From Deroplatys truncata (Eukaryota; Arthropoda; Insecta; Mantodea; Mantidae), in assembly GCA_030765065.1 (NCBI GenBank), contig CM060989.1, positions 55,628,001 to 55,692,000 on the forward strand: a DNA stretch of 64,000 bases, given 5' to 3'. This document shows, piece after piece, positions 22,098-33,449 of this stretch (its first letter is position 1; every line of letters begins with the position of its first letter). The position numbers and the translations under genes are program-made. The notes below the pieces were generated by a model that worked only from the letters and a program-made list of their open reading frames with translations, was not told where the DNA came from and made no database searches.

Positions 22098-22840
22098 TAT
22101 TACTTTGAGCAACAGCTTTACTTGTCATCGCTTATAACAGCCATGTTTAAATATATAATTAAATAAAACTGAAATACATTATAGTTTTTACTCTCAAAGA
22201 GGAGACAGTTTTTAATAATTTCCATTCTTGTCCAATACCTGATTTAGCTCAATCAGTCGTCGCCCTCTGGGAACGTCACGAAATGTGGGAACATTTGCGT
22301 TTAGTTATTCCAGCACAAATGCACGAGATTTAGTGCCTAGGCGCTACAAAGTATGAGAAAATGCAAGTAAAAATTAAAACTTTGGGAAATATATTTTCCT
22401 TAAGCAAGTTGAAACTTGTGGGTGAATTCATGAGCCAACTTTGCACATACTGAAGGAGTTAAGCCAGCTCCATTCCACTACAGTCTGGTAGGCTCGTGAT
22501 AAGCCTAAGTAATGCTTCTGTGTACCTGCCCTGGGTAAGGCTTAACCACAGACGTTGTAGGATGGTAATTTTTGGGTTTTAAAGTGGTGGTATCATAGGA
22601 TGTAGCTTCTATATTTTTATAGGTTCCTCAACAGTTGCCATTTCACGAACAGCATCCATCCGCTGCTCCGTTGGTGTATGTGGTTCCAAATGGATTGAAT
22701 GTGTTAAATTTTGAATGACCACTCCCAAGGGGAGGGGGGAGTATTCGGTCAGCATTATGCTGTTGGTTGGTTTAGGGCCTTCGTTACTGGGGGTGCCCAC
22801 ACGCCATGTGAGGAATCTGGTAGCGTCTGTATAGTTAAGC
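22098..22840. other. Anonymous interval
   Basis: A 63-codon minus-strand frame (22609-22800) lies in GC-richer sequence; no domain recognised. Confidence 0.4.
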
Positions 22841-22940
22841 GGTCCTTCGTGGGCTAGTGGTTACCATGCTAACCTCTGGTTCCTGAGGTCGCGGGTTGAA
22901 ACCCGGCGAGCCCTTAGGAAGGGAAGTAAAGTCGGTCTAG
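22841..22940 (+). mobile_element. SINE-1, head plus short body
   Basis: The head TCCTTCGTGGGCTAGTGGTT to GCGGGTTGAAACCCGG is clear, then the body is deleted to TAGGAAGGGAAGTAAAGTCG. The rest of the SINE is absent. Confidence 0.75.
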
Positions 22941-22984
22941 TATAACGTTTATATGCATGTTGAGAGAGGATTATTTATTTACGT

Positions 22985-23149
22985 AGTTTATTAGCCACAC
23001 GCTTGGGAAGCCAACTTGAATAATAGTTATTGTCTTGGAGTTTATTTATTTAATCAGCTGCATGTATGAACGTCAATTTTGAAGTGGATTGTTTATTACG
23101 TAATTGAGAAAGTGTTTGTTTTTCTGCCCCACGTACGGGAAGCGATTTT
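22985..23149 (-). repeat. Iterated primer-site-like motif next to LTR
   Basis: Three related units follow each other: GCCACACGCTTGGGAAGCCA (23002 on), CTGCATGTATGAACGTCAAT (about 23058), and GCCCCACGTACGGGAAGCGA (about 23126), each trailed by TTTGAAG-like sequence. On the minus strand each resembles TGGCTCCCAWACGTGGGGC, the pattern complementary to the 3' end of a lysine tRNA. The unit nearest the LTR keeps the best match. Confidence 0.45.
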
Positions 23150-24813
23150 TGAAGATGTATTTTTGTTGTTACGCTCTAAGTTTTAAAAAAAATATTTAAC
23201 TTTGTTATTAAACTGCTTCTATAGATAGTATTAATGTTTATGTTTGCCTCGGCTGCGTCAGTCTTACTTTGGAGGCATGCTTCTCTTAATCAGGGCGTGG
23301 TGCGACAAGAATGTAGGCTTGCACAGATTTTAAGTTTAAATTCACTTAAATAGCACTACACTGATATTAAGAGTTGTGAGATTCTTTAATTTAAAACTTG
23401 CGCTTTGTTAACGCGTATATTTATTTTACGATTCACACGAATACGTAATATTACTTTAGAGAACACATCTTCCATCCGGTCACTACCAAGGTCTGCCAGC
23501 AACTGAACATATTTCAACCGTATAAACTTTTAACTTTTTGTATTTCAAGTCTCTGATTGGCTAATTCTAGTCCAATAGAATACCTGCATTTTACTAAAGC
23601 TTTTTCTGGCTGTTGATTGGCTGTTTTTAAACTGTCACAAAATTTACGTTATTGCTGCTCTAATCATGACTAGTAGTATTTAAACTCTCAAACTCATTAT
23701 TGCTTCAAGGTTACCTCATTGTTAGCAACTTTAAACTTATTATCACAGCTCTTGCATTATGAAATTACGTAATACATTCACATAACATTATTGAACATGT
23801 ACATAATATAAACATTAATACAATGAATGTTACATCCATTTTTACTTTCTCTACTACGTATAGTAAGTAGGGGAAGTATTGTATTCCACCCAACATTTCG
23901 ATACCGAGATTTCACCGGAAATACATGTTTTGAGACCCCCTGAATCCAAAAAAAAGCATTTTTGGAAACATGTCCGTGTGTGTGCCTGTGTGTCTGTCTG
24001 TGTGTGTGTGTGTGTCTATGAACAACATAACTCAGAAACGAACAGTCGGATAAGCACCAAACTTGGTATTTGGGTTCAGTATCTTCCAAGGATGCGACAC
24101 GAAGGTTTTCAAGAAAATCCCCCCACCCCAGATTACCCTTTATATGGAAGATTTTTCGAAAATTTTAATTTTCTCAAAAATGGCTCTTAACGATTTTGAT
24201 TAAAATATTATATGTTTAAGATATTTTTATGACAAATAAAATGTATATCTTGAATTTCCTGGGAATGTCTCCAAAAGTATTCTTCATTGTGAACCACTTT
24301 TGCATAACTGGTAAACCATAAGAGATAGACAAAAGTTTACTACACAAAAAATGTAGATCGCGTTAAAATACACAATTTATGTCATATACATTTTTTTAGT
24401 TGAGTGATATTGCTTGTTATTTCCTTAAATTTTCCAATACTTATACTTTTTCTCAAATTCGTTATTCAATTTTTTATGTCCTGGATATGCAAACAGAATA
24501 GAATGCGCCACATAGCAACCAGCGCTTAAAAGATTTGACTATCGCTTATAACCTACAATGTTCCCCTTGCATCTACAAGAAAATTAGCAATAAGATTAAC
24601 ATCTCGATTAACACGAAGCATATGGAGAATAAACGTTTGTAAAAATAGTTCGTACAAGAGTAGAGAAAGTCATGTGAGTGTAGCACATCAGATTTTTATA
24701 TACGTATTGTATATAAATTGTTAAATACACATATTGCTTTAAGGCGGGCTGTTGTTATATTTTATATTATATAATTAGACTGAAATCATTTAAGTGTTAA
24801 AAATACTGCCTCA
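23150..24813 (-). mobile_element. LTR (solo or remnant), interrupted by RepA
   Basis: On the minus strand it starts TGAGGCAGTATTTTTAAC at 24813 and ends CA at 23150, then A-rich linker and a primer-site-like motif. Without the RepA insertion it is about 800 bp. The same sequence recurs at 48990-49547 and shares its first 14 bases with the LTR at 26605. No gag or pol coding follows, so only LTR and leader remain. Confidence 0.55.
23839..24697 (-). mobile_element. RepA, complete, inside LTR
   Basis: TTTTTACTTTCTCTACTACG to CACATCAGATTTTT. The surrounding LTR resumes after the copy (AAATTGTTAAATACACATAT matches 49450 onward), so RepA inserted after the LTR. Confidence 0.85.
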
Positions 24814-25169
24814 ACGCTATTAGCTGTATGGGCGATGACTAAATCAGCAAATGCACAGATATCGCTAAAGTGATATAACACATTTTAGCACTACCACCAC
24901 ACGGTTGAATACAAACCCATGTTACATGCAAATCCACGAGTGGTACAGATAGTACACAACCCATAGCCGCTTAGCAGCTGTTGCGGCCTATCCGAAACAT
25001 GGCATTTCTCTCTCTCCTCAACACATGTCAAAGGATCATTCTGCATATGACGTGAGAACTCCGTATTTTGGACGACGCAGGTTTGGGGCTGGTTTTGTTT
25101 ACTAAGACAATCTGTTTATTCAATAGGATTGTAAAACCTGTTGCAGTTACGTGCTCGTCAAAAAGAAAA
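24814..25169. other. Anonymous interval
   Basis: No element recognised; an overlapping minus-strand frame continues into RepA and is not a gene. Confidence 0.45.
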
Positions 25170-25956
25170 CAATGCATTTTTGGAAACACGTCCGTGTGTG
25201 TGTCTGTCTGTGAACAGCATAACTCAGAAACGAACAGTCGGATAAACACCAAACTTGGTATTTAGGTTCAGTATCTTCCAGAGATGCAACACGAAGGTTT
25301 TCAAGAAAATCCCCCCACCACAGATTACCCTTTACATGGAACATTTTTCGAAATTTTAATTTTCTCAAAAATGGCTCTAACGATTTTGATTAAAATATCA
25401 TACGTTTAAGATATTTTTATGACAAATGAAATGTATATCTCGAATTTTCTGGGAATGTCTCCAAAAGTATTCTTCATTGTGAAAGACTTTTGGTAAACTG
25501 GTAAACCATAAGAGATAGACAAAATTTTACTACACAAAAGCTGTAGATCGTGTTAAAATACACAATTTATGTCATACATTTTTGTTGTTGAGTGAACCAT
25601 TTTCGAGATATTGCTTATTATTCCCTTAAATTTTTCAATACTTATTTTCTCAAATGGGAATTCGTTATTCATTTTTTTGTCTTGGATATGCAAAGAGTAT
25701 TAATCTGTGGGAAAGGGAATAGTGCTGCACCTAGCAACCAGCTATTAAGAGATATGTATATGCTTAAAGGCTACTGTATTTCTATATTGCCCTTGTAAAT
25801 ATATATTCCCCTTACATCTACAAGAAAATTAGCAATAAGATAGGGTCTGCAAATGTTTATCTCGATTAACATGAAGTAGATGGAGAATAAGCGTTTGTAA
25901 AAATAGTTTGTACAAGAGTAGAGAAAGTCATGGGAGTGTAACACATCAGATTTTTT
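25170..25956 (-). mobile_element. RepA truncated at its 3' end, long subfamily
   Basis: It begins abruptly at GCATTTTTGGAAACACGTCC, so the hairpin and terminal motif are missing. It carries the subfamily insertion (GAGTATTAATCTGTGG near 25694) and ends normally at CACATCAGATTTTTT. Confidence 0.85.
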
Positions 25957-26455
25957 AACTGTTTAATGTTGCTATAACAACCAGGTAAACCAGTGAACTA
26001 AGTCTGGGGCCCATTGAGTTCACACACGTTAGCGATAACCACTAAATAAAACAATGTCATTTCTGCACTTGAATTTATGTTTAAATTATAACTACGAAAA
26101 ACTAAAACGATGGATCAATGATGTTAAGTTACAAAGGAACTCTCTGTAGCTAAAAATGACTGACAGGAAATAATCTAATAGGTATATATTTTCCTAGGAG
26201 GTACAGCACTGAAGGAATGACCGTCCTCACACTACACAGCTTAAAAGGGCCTCTTAGATGTCTCTTAAGAGATTTTCCCGAAATTATTTATGATACAAGA
26301 AGAGGCAAAGTTTTGGGGGTGGGAACCCCCTTGCTAAAAAGAAAGGGGAAAGGAATAGCAAAAATAGCTTTGTTAAAATAAGAGCTTCTGTCTAGGTTAG
26401 CAGGAAAAAGATACTTATAGAATTATAAATAGAACTGGAAAGGTAGAACTAGACG
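25957..26455. other. Anonymous interval
   Basis: Holds a small hairpin, GGGGGTGGGAACCCCC near 26316, and no recognisable gene. Confidence 0.45.
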
Positions 26456-26517
26456 ACTGAAAAATGCAATGTCGCGGTCCCCGTCCTGTCGCTCTAACCA
26501 CTGAGCTACCATGGCAA
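26456..26517 (-). mobile_element. SINE-3 head remnant
   Basis: The minus strand reads GTTGCCATGGTAGCTCAGTG and GTTAGAGCGACAGG, then jumps to GCATTTTTCAGTC. The B-box region has been lost. Confidence 0.5.
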
Positions 26518-26604
26518 CAAGCCAGCACGACGTTAAATTCTCCAACTGATTAGCATTTTTCCCAGTAAACCACAAGGAGCTCTCAAATTGTATTGAGATG
26601 ACAT

Positions 26605-27532
26605 TGAGGCAGTATTTTATACCACAACACTGTGAATGCCAGAGTGATTGTAGTGTAACTTAACATTATTGTATGACAATGATTTGGGATGTTTGTTAAT
26701 TATAAGCATTGTTAGCAAATAAGTTTACACGGCCTCACTGAAACTGACAATAGGAGCGGGTAACAATGAGCGAGGGGGTGAGTTGTTTATTAATTAGAAG
26801 AGACAAGCAAATGACGTCAGATTAGCGCGCTTTTCTGTAGAAATGGAGGGAATTTCTTCCCTAGAGCATATGTGTTTGTAATTTTGATTGGATATAAATA
26901 TAGACGCTAATGTTGGCGCTTTTTATTAACCAATAGCAGCTCGGTTATAATCTTTAGGCATATCGGGTGAGGGAGTATAAATTCCGTGCTAGAGACAGGT
27001 TTCGTTTAGTCCAACAGAATCATTCACGCATTACACGTCGTTGAGTCCAACAGAAACATTCGTGCATTATACAACAGAAGGATTCGCGGGTAATACGTGA
27101 TTCAGTCGAACAGAAGCATACAAAGGCTATATGTCGCACAGTTTAAGAGAATCGTTCACGCGTTATACGTCGCGCAATTCTACAGAATCTCTCGCTTCGT
27201 AAAGTTAGTTATAAATGTGAAATACGCGAATTAATAATGTGCATCAAATAAGTGATTATTGTCATATTAGAAAATATAACAGTTTCAGTCGGGGGTGTAT
27301 CAAGAGTCAATACGTGAAATTAATTAATTGTGACGGTAATAAAAGTGTAAAAACAAATTCTTTTATCAGTGTTATCCTTCAGTAACAAATCCTTTCCGTT
27401 TACAAACCCTGTTTAAGAGATTTGCTCGACTGAGTAGTAATAATGGCTAGTCGGAGCACAATATACCCAAAATGCAAAATAATAAAACAATAACAGGCGC
27501 TCAACAATAGATAACACGAGATTACCGCGACA
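26605..27532 (+). mobile_element. 5'-type LTR with TATA box and poly(A) signal
   Basis: It starts TGAGGCAGTATTTT and ends GCGACA, giving TG...CA ends, 928 bp. A TATA box (GAGTATAAATTC, 26974-26985) and an AATAAA (27338) lie in the right order for U3-R-U5. A lysine-type primer-binding site follows four bases after the end. No internal coding region or second LTR was found, so the rest of the element is lost. Confidence 0.6.
27004..27195 (+). repeat. Degenerate minisatellite, period about 36 bp, in LTR
   Basis: Five to six units of the form AGTCCAACAGAATCATTCAC + GCATTACACGTCG follow each other directly after the TATA box. Units differ by substitutions and small indels, so this is not a recent expansion. 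Confidence 0.65.
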
Positions 27533-27535
27533 AAT

Positions 27536-27554
27536 TGGCTCCCATACGTGGGGC
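27536..27554 (+). promoter_or_regulatory. Primer-binding site, lysine-tRNA-like
   Basis: TGGCTCCCATACGTGGGGC differs in few positions from the primer site used by elements primed by lysine tRNA (TGGCGCCCAACGTGGGGC). It starts four bases after the LTR's terminal CA, the expected place. Related sites on the minus strand lie near 23125-23145 and 63842-63861. Confidence 0.55.
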
Positions 27555-29330
27555 AGATAAACATGAAGCATCTTCCAACTACCAACAAATATACTACTTC
27601 AACATACTCTAATGGTGACTTACAGTGTTGTAAGTACTTTAAGTCCCGGGCTTCATAGTTTCAACCACTATTAGGTCAATTAATGGAATTAATTGTTCTT
27701 CCACACAAGCCTAATTCTATGTGGTATGTCCTTTGAGTAGCTGTAATTGAATTCGTAATCTAGTATTGCTTTACAAGGAAGAGTCGTTGATTTAATGTGT
27801 ACTCCATTTTCACGTTGACTAGAACAAAATCTGAAAAACAGTTGTCGACAATACAACACTCTGGTTAATTTGGTGCTAAAATAGGTGCATTAAGTGAATT
27901 TCGAAGAGAATAATTAAAGAAAGAAATGTGTCAGTTCTTCATAAATCACCCTGTATAAAAGTGGACAATATTAACTATAGCATTACGTTCAGGAGCCTGC
28001 AGAGAAAATGCTTGTACGATTACAGGATCCGGCTTTTTCTTCGCAACACAATCCGAGACGAAGATTTCGGCATCGTGTATCTTATTGTGCAATGTCATTT
28101 CCCGGTGCGCACTGCACTTCCACACCGCAAACCAACAAACTGGATACCAACTCCGAAATATAAAACTCCCCCAGGGTTTATATAAATAGGTTGGGCAACA
28201 TCGCAACGTCTCTTGTTTCACGGTTCCTTCACAATATAAGGTGAACTTGATTATACAACACTCGCAGGTAGCAGGTGTGCAAAACGTGACGGCCGTTTTG
28301 ACTTGGTAAGGTGGCTGTCACGAAACTTCGTGAATTATTGCCCCTTTATGACCTAAATCACGGATCACACAGTTTTTCTTGTGTCTCACAAACAAGGTTG
28401 CCACATTTAATGTCTCCAGAGCCCTACACACGTTTATTGCTCAGGGCGAGTCTGAAACATGAAGCCGAAATTATGAAGTCAATAATTATCTAAATAATCT
28501 GGGAAGGATAGCGAAATAAAATAAATAATAAAATATTTAAAATCAGTGCATGTATTAAAAGGAGAAGCATTGGGAAAATTGTAGACTGTTAAAAGCGACA
28601 GAAAGGCCAGACAGGCACAGTTTAGCTAATTAGGGACCAGCCCCAGGTATAAAGGGTAAATCCGCTGAAGCCAGTTTCTCTTGGAATTAATGGGTGCAGT
28701 TGCACAGGCCAGGATGTGAAGGTCATTAGAAGCTTCATGACGCTGAGTTTTTGGTACGAAATGTTTAAGGGGAGAGAGGGGAAGTTAGGAGTCTTTTCTT
28801 TGTATCGCGCGTGTGGTGAGAACATTCTCCCTGTGGCACTCTTGGAGTGCGGAACAACGGTCTCGCCGAGGTCCGAAGACTGGGTGCGAAATTGCAAGAG
28901 GGTCGGACGATGAGATGTAATTGGTAATCTTCGGTCTTGGAAAAGACACAGTAACATCGTAAGAATTTAAAAGTGATCGGCAAATCTTAAGTCTTATTTT
29001 AATGGTGAATAAAAGTGTTCCAAGAAAGCGTTCGTGTTTCTATGTACATACACTCACGCATACCCAGTGATTAAGATCTCATGCTCGAGCAGCCGTGGCA
29101 GAGTATAAAAAAAGGCATATAGGAGGAGAAAAGCAGCAACCGTGAGGCAAAGGTATTGCTTCATTGATGGAGGACGTAGCGTGGCTGCGTCAAACAGAAC
29201 AATTTTATCGAATGATTCAATCATGGAATTTGTGGGGATATTTTTACCATTTACGCTGACTCTCAGCCATAGGAACCTGAACTTCTTTCATAGCCAGTTT
29301 AACGTTTCAAGAAAATTAGCTAAAAACTCT
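27555..29330. other. Anonymous interval after LTR
   Basis: No gag, protease or polymerase motifs follow the primer site. Frames at 27928-28185 and 28622-28957 overlap others on the opposite strand and have no recognisable domain. The section 28780-28930 is GC-richer. Confidence 0.4.
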
Positions 29331-29401
29331 TGTGCTACATTCACGTGAGTTTCTCTACCCTCTATCGCTTATTAGTCGATATACAAATTATTCTTACGAA
29401 A
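29331..29401 (+). mobile_element. Short RepA fragment, old branch
   Basis: GCTACATTCACGTGAGTTTC to ATTATTCTTACGAA matches only the first 70 bp of the older RepA branch. Confidence 0.5.
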
Positions 29402-29429
29402 TGAAATTAATTGTTCTTTCACACAAGCT

Positions 29430-29900
29430 GTGAGTTGGACAAGGTTGGATCAGAAGACTGAAAAATTCAATGCCACAGCCGGGTTTTTCCTGAGCCATGG
29501 GGCTTTCCCCGGGTCACTAGATGAATGCTGGGAAGGATTATTGTTTCCCTCGAATTTCTCTCTCCCTTATTTCATCTTCCTGTTTCACCTTACAGATTGG
29601 CTCCGGGGCTGTGTGTCGGATGACTGCGGGCAGTTGCCGCAGACGGCTTGCATGTTGGAACCTCTTCTCGGCCCCGTCAGATGGAGGCCGATCGAGCTTT
29701 CCCCGGTCTCCGCTGGAGGGGAGCCTGTGATTCACCCTTCGGTGGCTTGGAAGGGCTGCCTTGAGCGCTCTCCGACTGAGGCTCAAGTCGAACTCTTAGG
29801 TACCTCTGGCGTCTCTGTAGCTGCGTCGGCCGGTCCTCCGGGGGTGTATGCAAAAAAGATCCCTGTGTGGGTCGAGGTGCTAAGTATTTCCGTAGCGTAA
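29430..29900 (+). CDS. Unassigned 156-codon ORF in GC-rich patch
   Basis: The frame opens in SINE-3-like sequence (29455-29485, AAAAATTCAATGCCACAGCC) and continues through a patch that is much richer in G and C than the window average. The translation includes LTDWLRGCVSDDCGQLPQ and ends VWVEVLSISVA. I recognise no domain. A second, shorter frame is open in the same patch, and the opposite strand is also open for 82 codons, as expected from GC-rich DNA with few stops. It may be a piece of an unrecognised retroelement, a host exon, or chance. Confidence 0.2.
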   Translation: MSWTRLDQKTEKFNATAGFFLSHGAFPGSLDECWEGLLFPSNFSLPYFIFLFHLTDWLRGCVSDDCGQLPQTACMLEPLLGPVRWRPIELSPVSAGGEPVIHPSVAWKGCLERSPTEAQVELLGTSGVSVAASAGPPGVYAKKIPVWVEVLSISVA

Positions 29901-30674
29901 TCCTATTCCTAAAACAATAGTCAAGACTATACGACTACGAGGAAAGAAAAAAAAAGAATAGCGACTTACCAGCTGAGAAAAGTACAAGTATTAGAAAATG
30001 TTTTTCTTTATATTTTGCCTCTCTACTTATGAGCCGCCCGGTATATATCTGGTATCTTTTAAGGCTGTTAACACGCCTCGAAATAACAAATGTAAATTAC
30101 TGACTACATCGAAGCAATGATCGCTTAGATACCTTATATCACATGCGCAATGTTCTGCTTTTATGATGTCCTTTCTAAATATAGGTCTTGTTTCCAAGGG
30201 AACTGCACATGAATCAGACCATATGTGAAACAAAAACTTTGGGGGCGAGCTACTTTAAGAAAAAACAGTCGCATGAGATTGTGAATGAGAGAGCCGGGTT
30301 GAAGCCTCGAAGGAGGCAATTCCCACTCTTTGTTTCGTCAGCTTCCCCTTTTTGTGAGGGAGGCTTTGATTCCGTGCCTCGTTAAAGCGAGGGGAAACGG
30401 AAAGATGCAACTTGTCGACGTTGCAATTCTAGTGTGGCGTTGCCAAAGCGTATACAATCGCAAACATGTGATCTTAATTGGATAAAGAACATCACTTGTT
30501 CCACTGTTGCTGGAGCAATTTTTCTGTTCTTATTATTCCGCGAAGCTTTTCGCCTATCTCTGTATGTTTCACGCTCCACTTAGAAGTCGCAACTTTGTGT
30601 AACATAATATGGGAAAGAATGGAAGAGGGCTAAAATTCCAATTCTGCAGTTTCTCTGGTGCGTCTTTGCTGTTT
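29901..30674. other. Anonymous interval
   Basis: No element recognised. Short frames at 30188-30385 and 30382-30579 have no domains. Confidence 0.45.
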
Positions 30675-31265
30675 GATATATTTCATTACATACTTCGTTA
30701 TAGATATAAGACAAGAATACAGTGGTATAAAGAGAGCTGGATTTTTAAAAAGCGGGTCACTATGTGATGGTTTTGAAATTCCAAGTTCTTTGCATCATCG
30801 CGAGAACAAACGAACAGCGACTCATCACATGAACAAACGTATACGTACTTGAAAATTCAAACCAATAACAACGAATATTTTGAAAATGGTTAACGCTATA
30901 AAATTTTTATTTGACAAATTGCTACCTTTAACGAGATCCACATTTTTAGTTTAGTAAGATATTGTTTATCTCTTACGGTTTGTGAATTATACAAACATTA
31001 TTCAGAATGAAGAGGACTTCACAAGTTATTTCGTTTGTCATGGAAATATCTTAAACCATATGGCATTTTAATAAAAATAGCTTTAATTTGAGAAAATAAA
31101 AAAACAATGAAAATGTTTCCGATGTAAAGAATAGTTTGGGTTGAGGAGGTGGGGGAGACATTCTTGAAAATCCCTGAGATACGCTACATTTATGAGATTT
31201 CTAAAAAGGGGTTTTACTCAGGGAGTCTCAAAACGTCTATTTCGGTGAAATAGTAAAGAAAGCAG
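30675..31265 (+). mobile_element. Old RepA relative
   Basis: Diverged sequence follows RepA from CATTACATACTTCGTTATAG to CTCAAAACGTCTATTTCGGT. The CA tract and both true ends are missing. It has the older-branch segment GACTTCACAAGTTATT instead of the young TTTGGAGACATTCCC. Confidence 0.65.
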
Positions 31266-31289
31266 ACAGTGTGAGGAATATTGCAAAGG

Positions 31290-31563
31290 CGCCTTGCCTA
31301 ACAAATTATCAAACTAAAGCATCCACCTGCATGTTGTGCGAGGGGTCGCGGGTTCGATTCCCGGCTGAATAGGTGCTTTTTTTTCCTAGCAACATTATTG
31401 CCTATCCTTTCCATAGTCCGGAAGCATGAATAGTGTGCGTGTGATCTAATGTATAAAACCCAATGAAATGACAAATCCAATGACAACTGTATACGAGTTA
31501 AATATGTACCAAAAGTAAAAGGCCGCTTGCGGTTAAAAGCGGGGTATAAATAGAAACAAAAAG
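31290..31563 (+). mobile_element. SINE-2, degraded 5' end
   Basis: The B-box part GCGGGTTCGATTCCCGGC and the SINE-2 body (GTCCGGAAGCATGAA, AAAGGCCGCTTGCGG, ending at GGTATAAATAGAAACAAAAA) are clear. The A-box half of the head is no longer recognisable. Confidence 0.7.
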
Positions 31564-31645
31564 GCTCCTTCTGTTTCTAGCGAACTTTCTACACAATGGA
31601 AATTCTAAGGTGTTCTACCGCATAAGGCGGTTAGCGGGTACTTAA

Positions 31646-32419
31646 GGGGACAGGGTAGTCTGAACACATGGAAATTATACCTTAAATGTGTTGAATTGTA
31701 CTGCTCAAGTTCCCAATGGTTTTTCCTGAAATTTTTATGAATTATTCTACAAATCATGACAGTTATTTCAAGTGGTTGTTTGCATTGATAGCTTATGAGT
31801 GCGTAAAAATTATTTCATTCAGCAGAAAAATAATAAAATTTGCTCTTAAAACATGTGAATTTATGAACCTTTTTCTGATATTATTTGCAAATTCAAAAAA
31901 GTAAAACTGTAGAAAATTTGCAATGCTGTTGCTTTCTTAATATCACTAATATGCCTTATAATGTGGTTCAGAAAGTTTAACAACGTGTTGTATACATGTA
32001 CTGAAAATTTCAGCTCTCTACCTCTCATACTTTGAGAAAAAGGAACATAAGTATCCAAAAAAGTTTGAATATTAAAATTCTGACACACTTCAGTACATTC
32101 CAGGGTTATAATCATCTGCAGCTTCATTCCTGGATTGCTTCAGCTTTTCTGATTGCCTTCTCTTGGACCTGGCCTCTTTTGTTAAGTGCTGAACTGCTCG
32201 CTGGGCATGATATAGTCGTTCGTTGTTGAAAGATACAAAAATGTTTTAAAGAGGGGCATTGCATGACAGCTTTAAAGGAATGCAGACTAGCATTTAAATG
32301 TCTTAAAAACCTCTTAAACCCCAAAAAGTACATATTTTCTGAAACTGGAAATAATATAAATTTTATTAGTGCCTAAAACAAAAAAATGATTGCTGAGTAT
32401 TTCAGAATACTTTGTCCCC
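31646..32419. mobile_element. TTAA-flanked inverted-repeat element
   Basis: TTAA at 31642-31645 and 32420-32423 flank 774 bp whose ends are GGGGACAGGGTAGTCTGA and, in complement, GGGGACAAAGTATTCTGA (15 of 18 match). TTAA targeting is used by piggyBac and Kolobok elements. Minus-strand frames (32333-32124, 32127-31861) are open but I recognise no transposase. Confidence 0.6.
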
Positions 32420-32423
32420 TTAA

Positions 32424-32931
32424 AGCCTTTCGGTAGACTTTCCTATTCTTCTCTAAATACCGTGACAAATTGATGAAATGTCAGGATAAGAAATACTATT
32501 TAGCTAATTCAATTTAGTGAAGGAATGGGAGGGTAGTTTCGAACTTTGAATGATTGGTATACCGTACCTGTTCTGCGTCCTGTTTCGATTGTATGTTGCA
32601 TGGGCCACAGGAGGGTTAGGCGACTGTGGAGTCTCTATTCTTAATCTGTTGAACTTGTGTTAAAATGCCCCGATTTCCTATTAATTCTTAGAAATAAACC
32701 AATCACTACGCGAAAACTTTGCAACTCTTGATTGCGTAAATGAGTATTTATTATCTAACAATTAGCCCGTATAAAATAATTTAATACCTGGAGCTTTGCT
32801 CGGTGATATTCTAGTTGTTTCGTAGAAAACGAGAAACTTAAAATCGATTTTTCTCAGCTGCTAATTAAAGTTATCTTTAGCAGTTATCAAGAATGGAAAT
32901 AGATAAATGTATATTTAGAGTTCCATTTAAA
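32424..32931. other. Anonymous interval
   Basis: No element or gene was recognised. Confidence 0.5.
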
Positions 32932-33258
32932 TAATCTGATGGTATACATTCACATAAATAAACTTTTGCAGAATTAGCTACATTACACATTTCGTTATAG
33001 ATACAAAGAGAACAGCGATAGTCAAATGTTTAAGAATTGAACGCTATATGCTGCCTTAAACTTCCTTAGCATTTCCATGCAATCGCCAGAAACAACTGGA
33101 TGTTAAAAAGGCTTTAAGAGAATGGTTAAGAAATGAACAATTTGTCTGTTGCTTAAAATTTACAAATTATACTTGATTATACAAGATTTCTTTCAAATGA
33201 AGTGGAATTCTCAGGCTATTCCCAGAAAACTCAAGATATACAGTTTGTCATGTATATA
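32932..33258 (+). mobile_element. Old RepA, 5' half, split by young RepA
   Basis: Runs from AATCTGATGGTATACATTCA through TAGCTACATTACACATTTCG to AACTCAAGATATACAGTTTG, where the young copy begins. A short piece of the matching 3' half reappears at 34131-34168. Confidence 0.7.
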
Positions 33259-33391
33259 TTTTTACTTTCTCTACTACGTATAGTAAGTAGGGTAAGTATT
33301 GTATTCCACCCAAAAATTCGATACCGAGATTTCTCCGGAAATACATGTCTTGAGACTCCCTGAATCCAAAAAAAGCATTTTTGGAAACATG

Positions 33392-33449
<58 letters not shown>

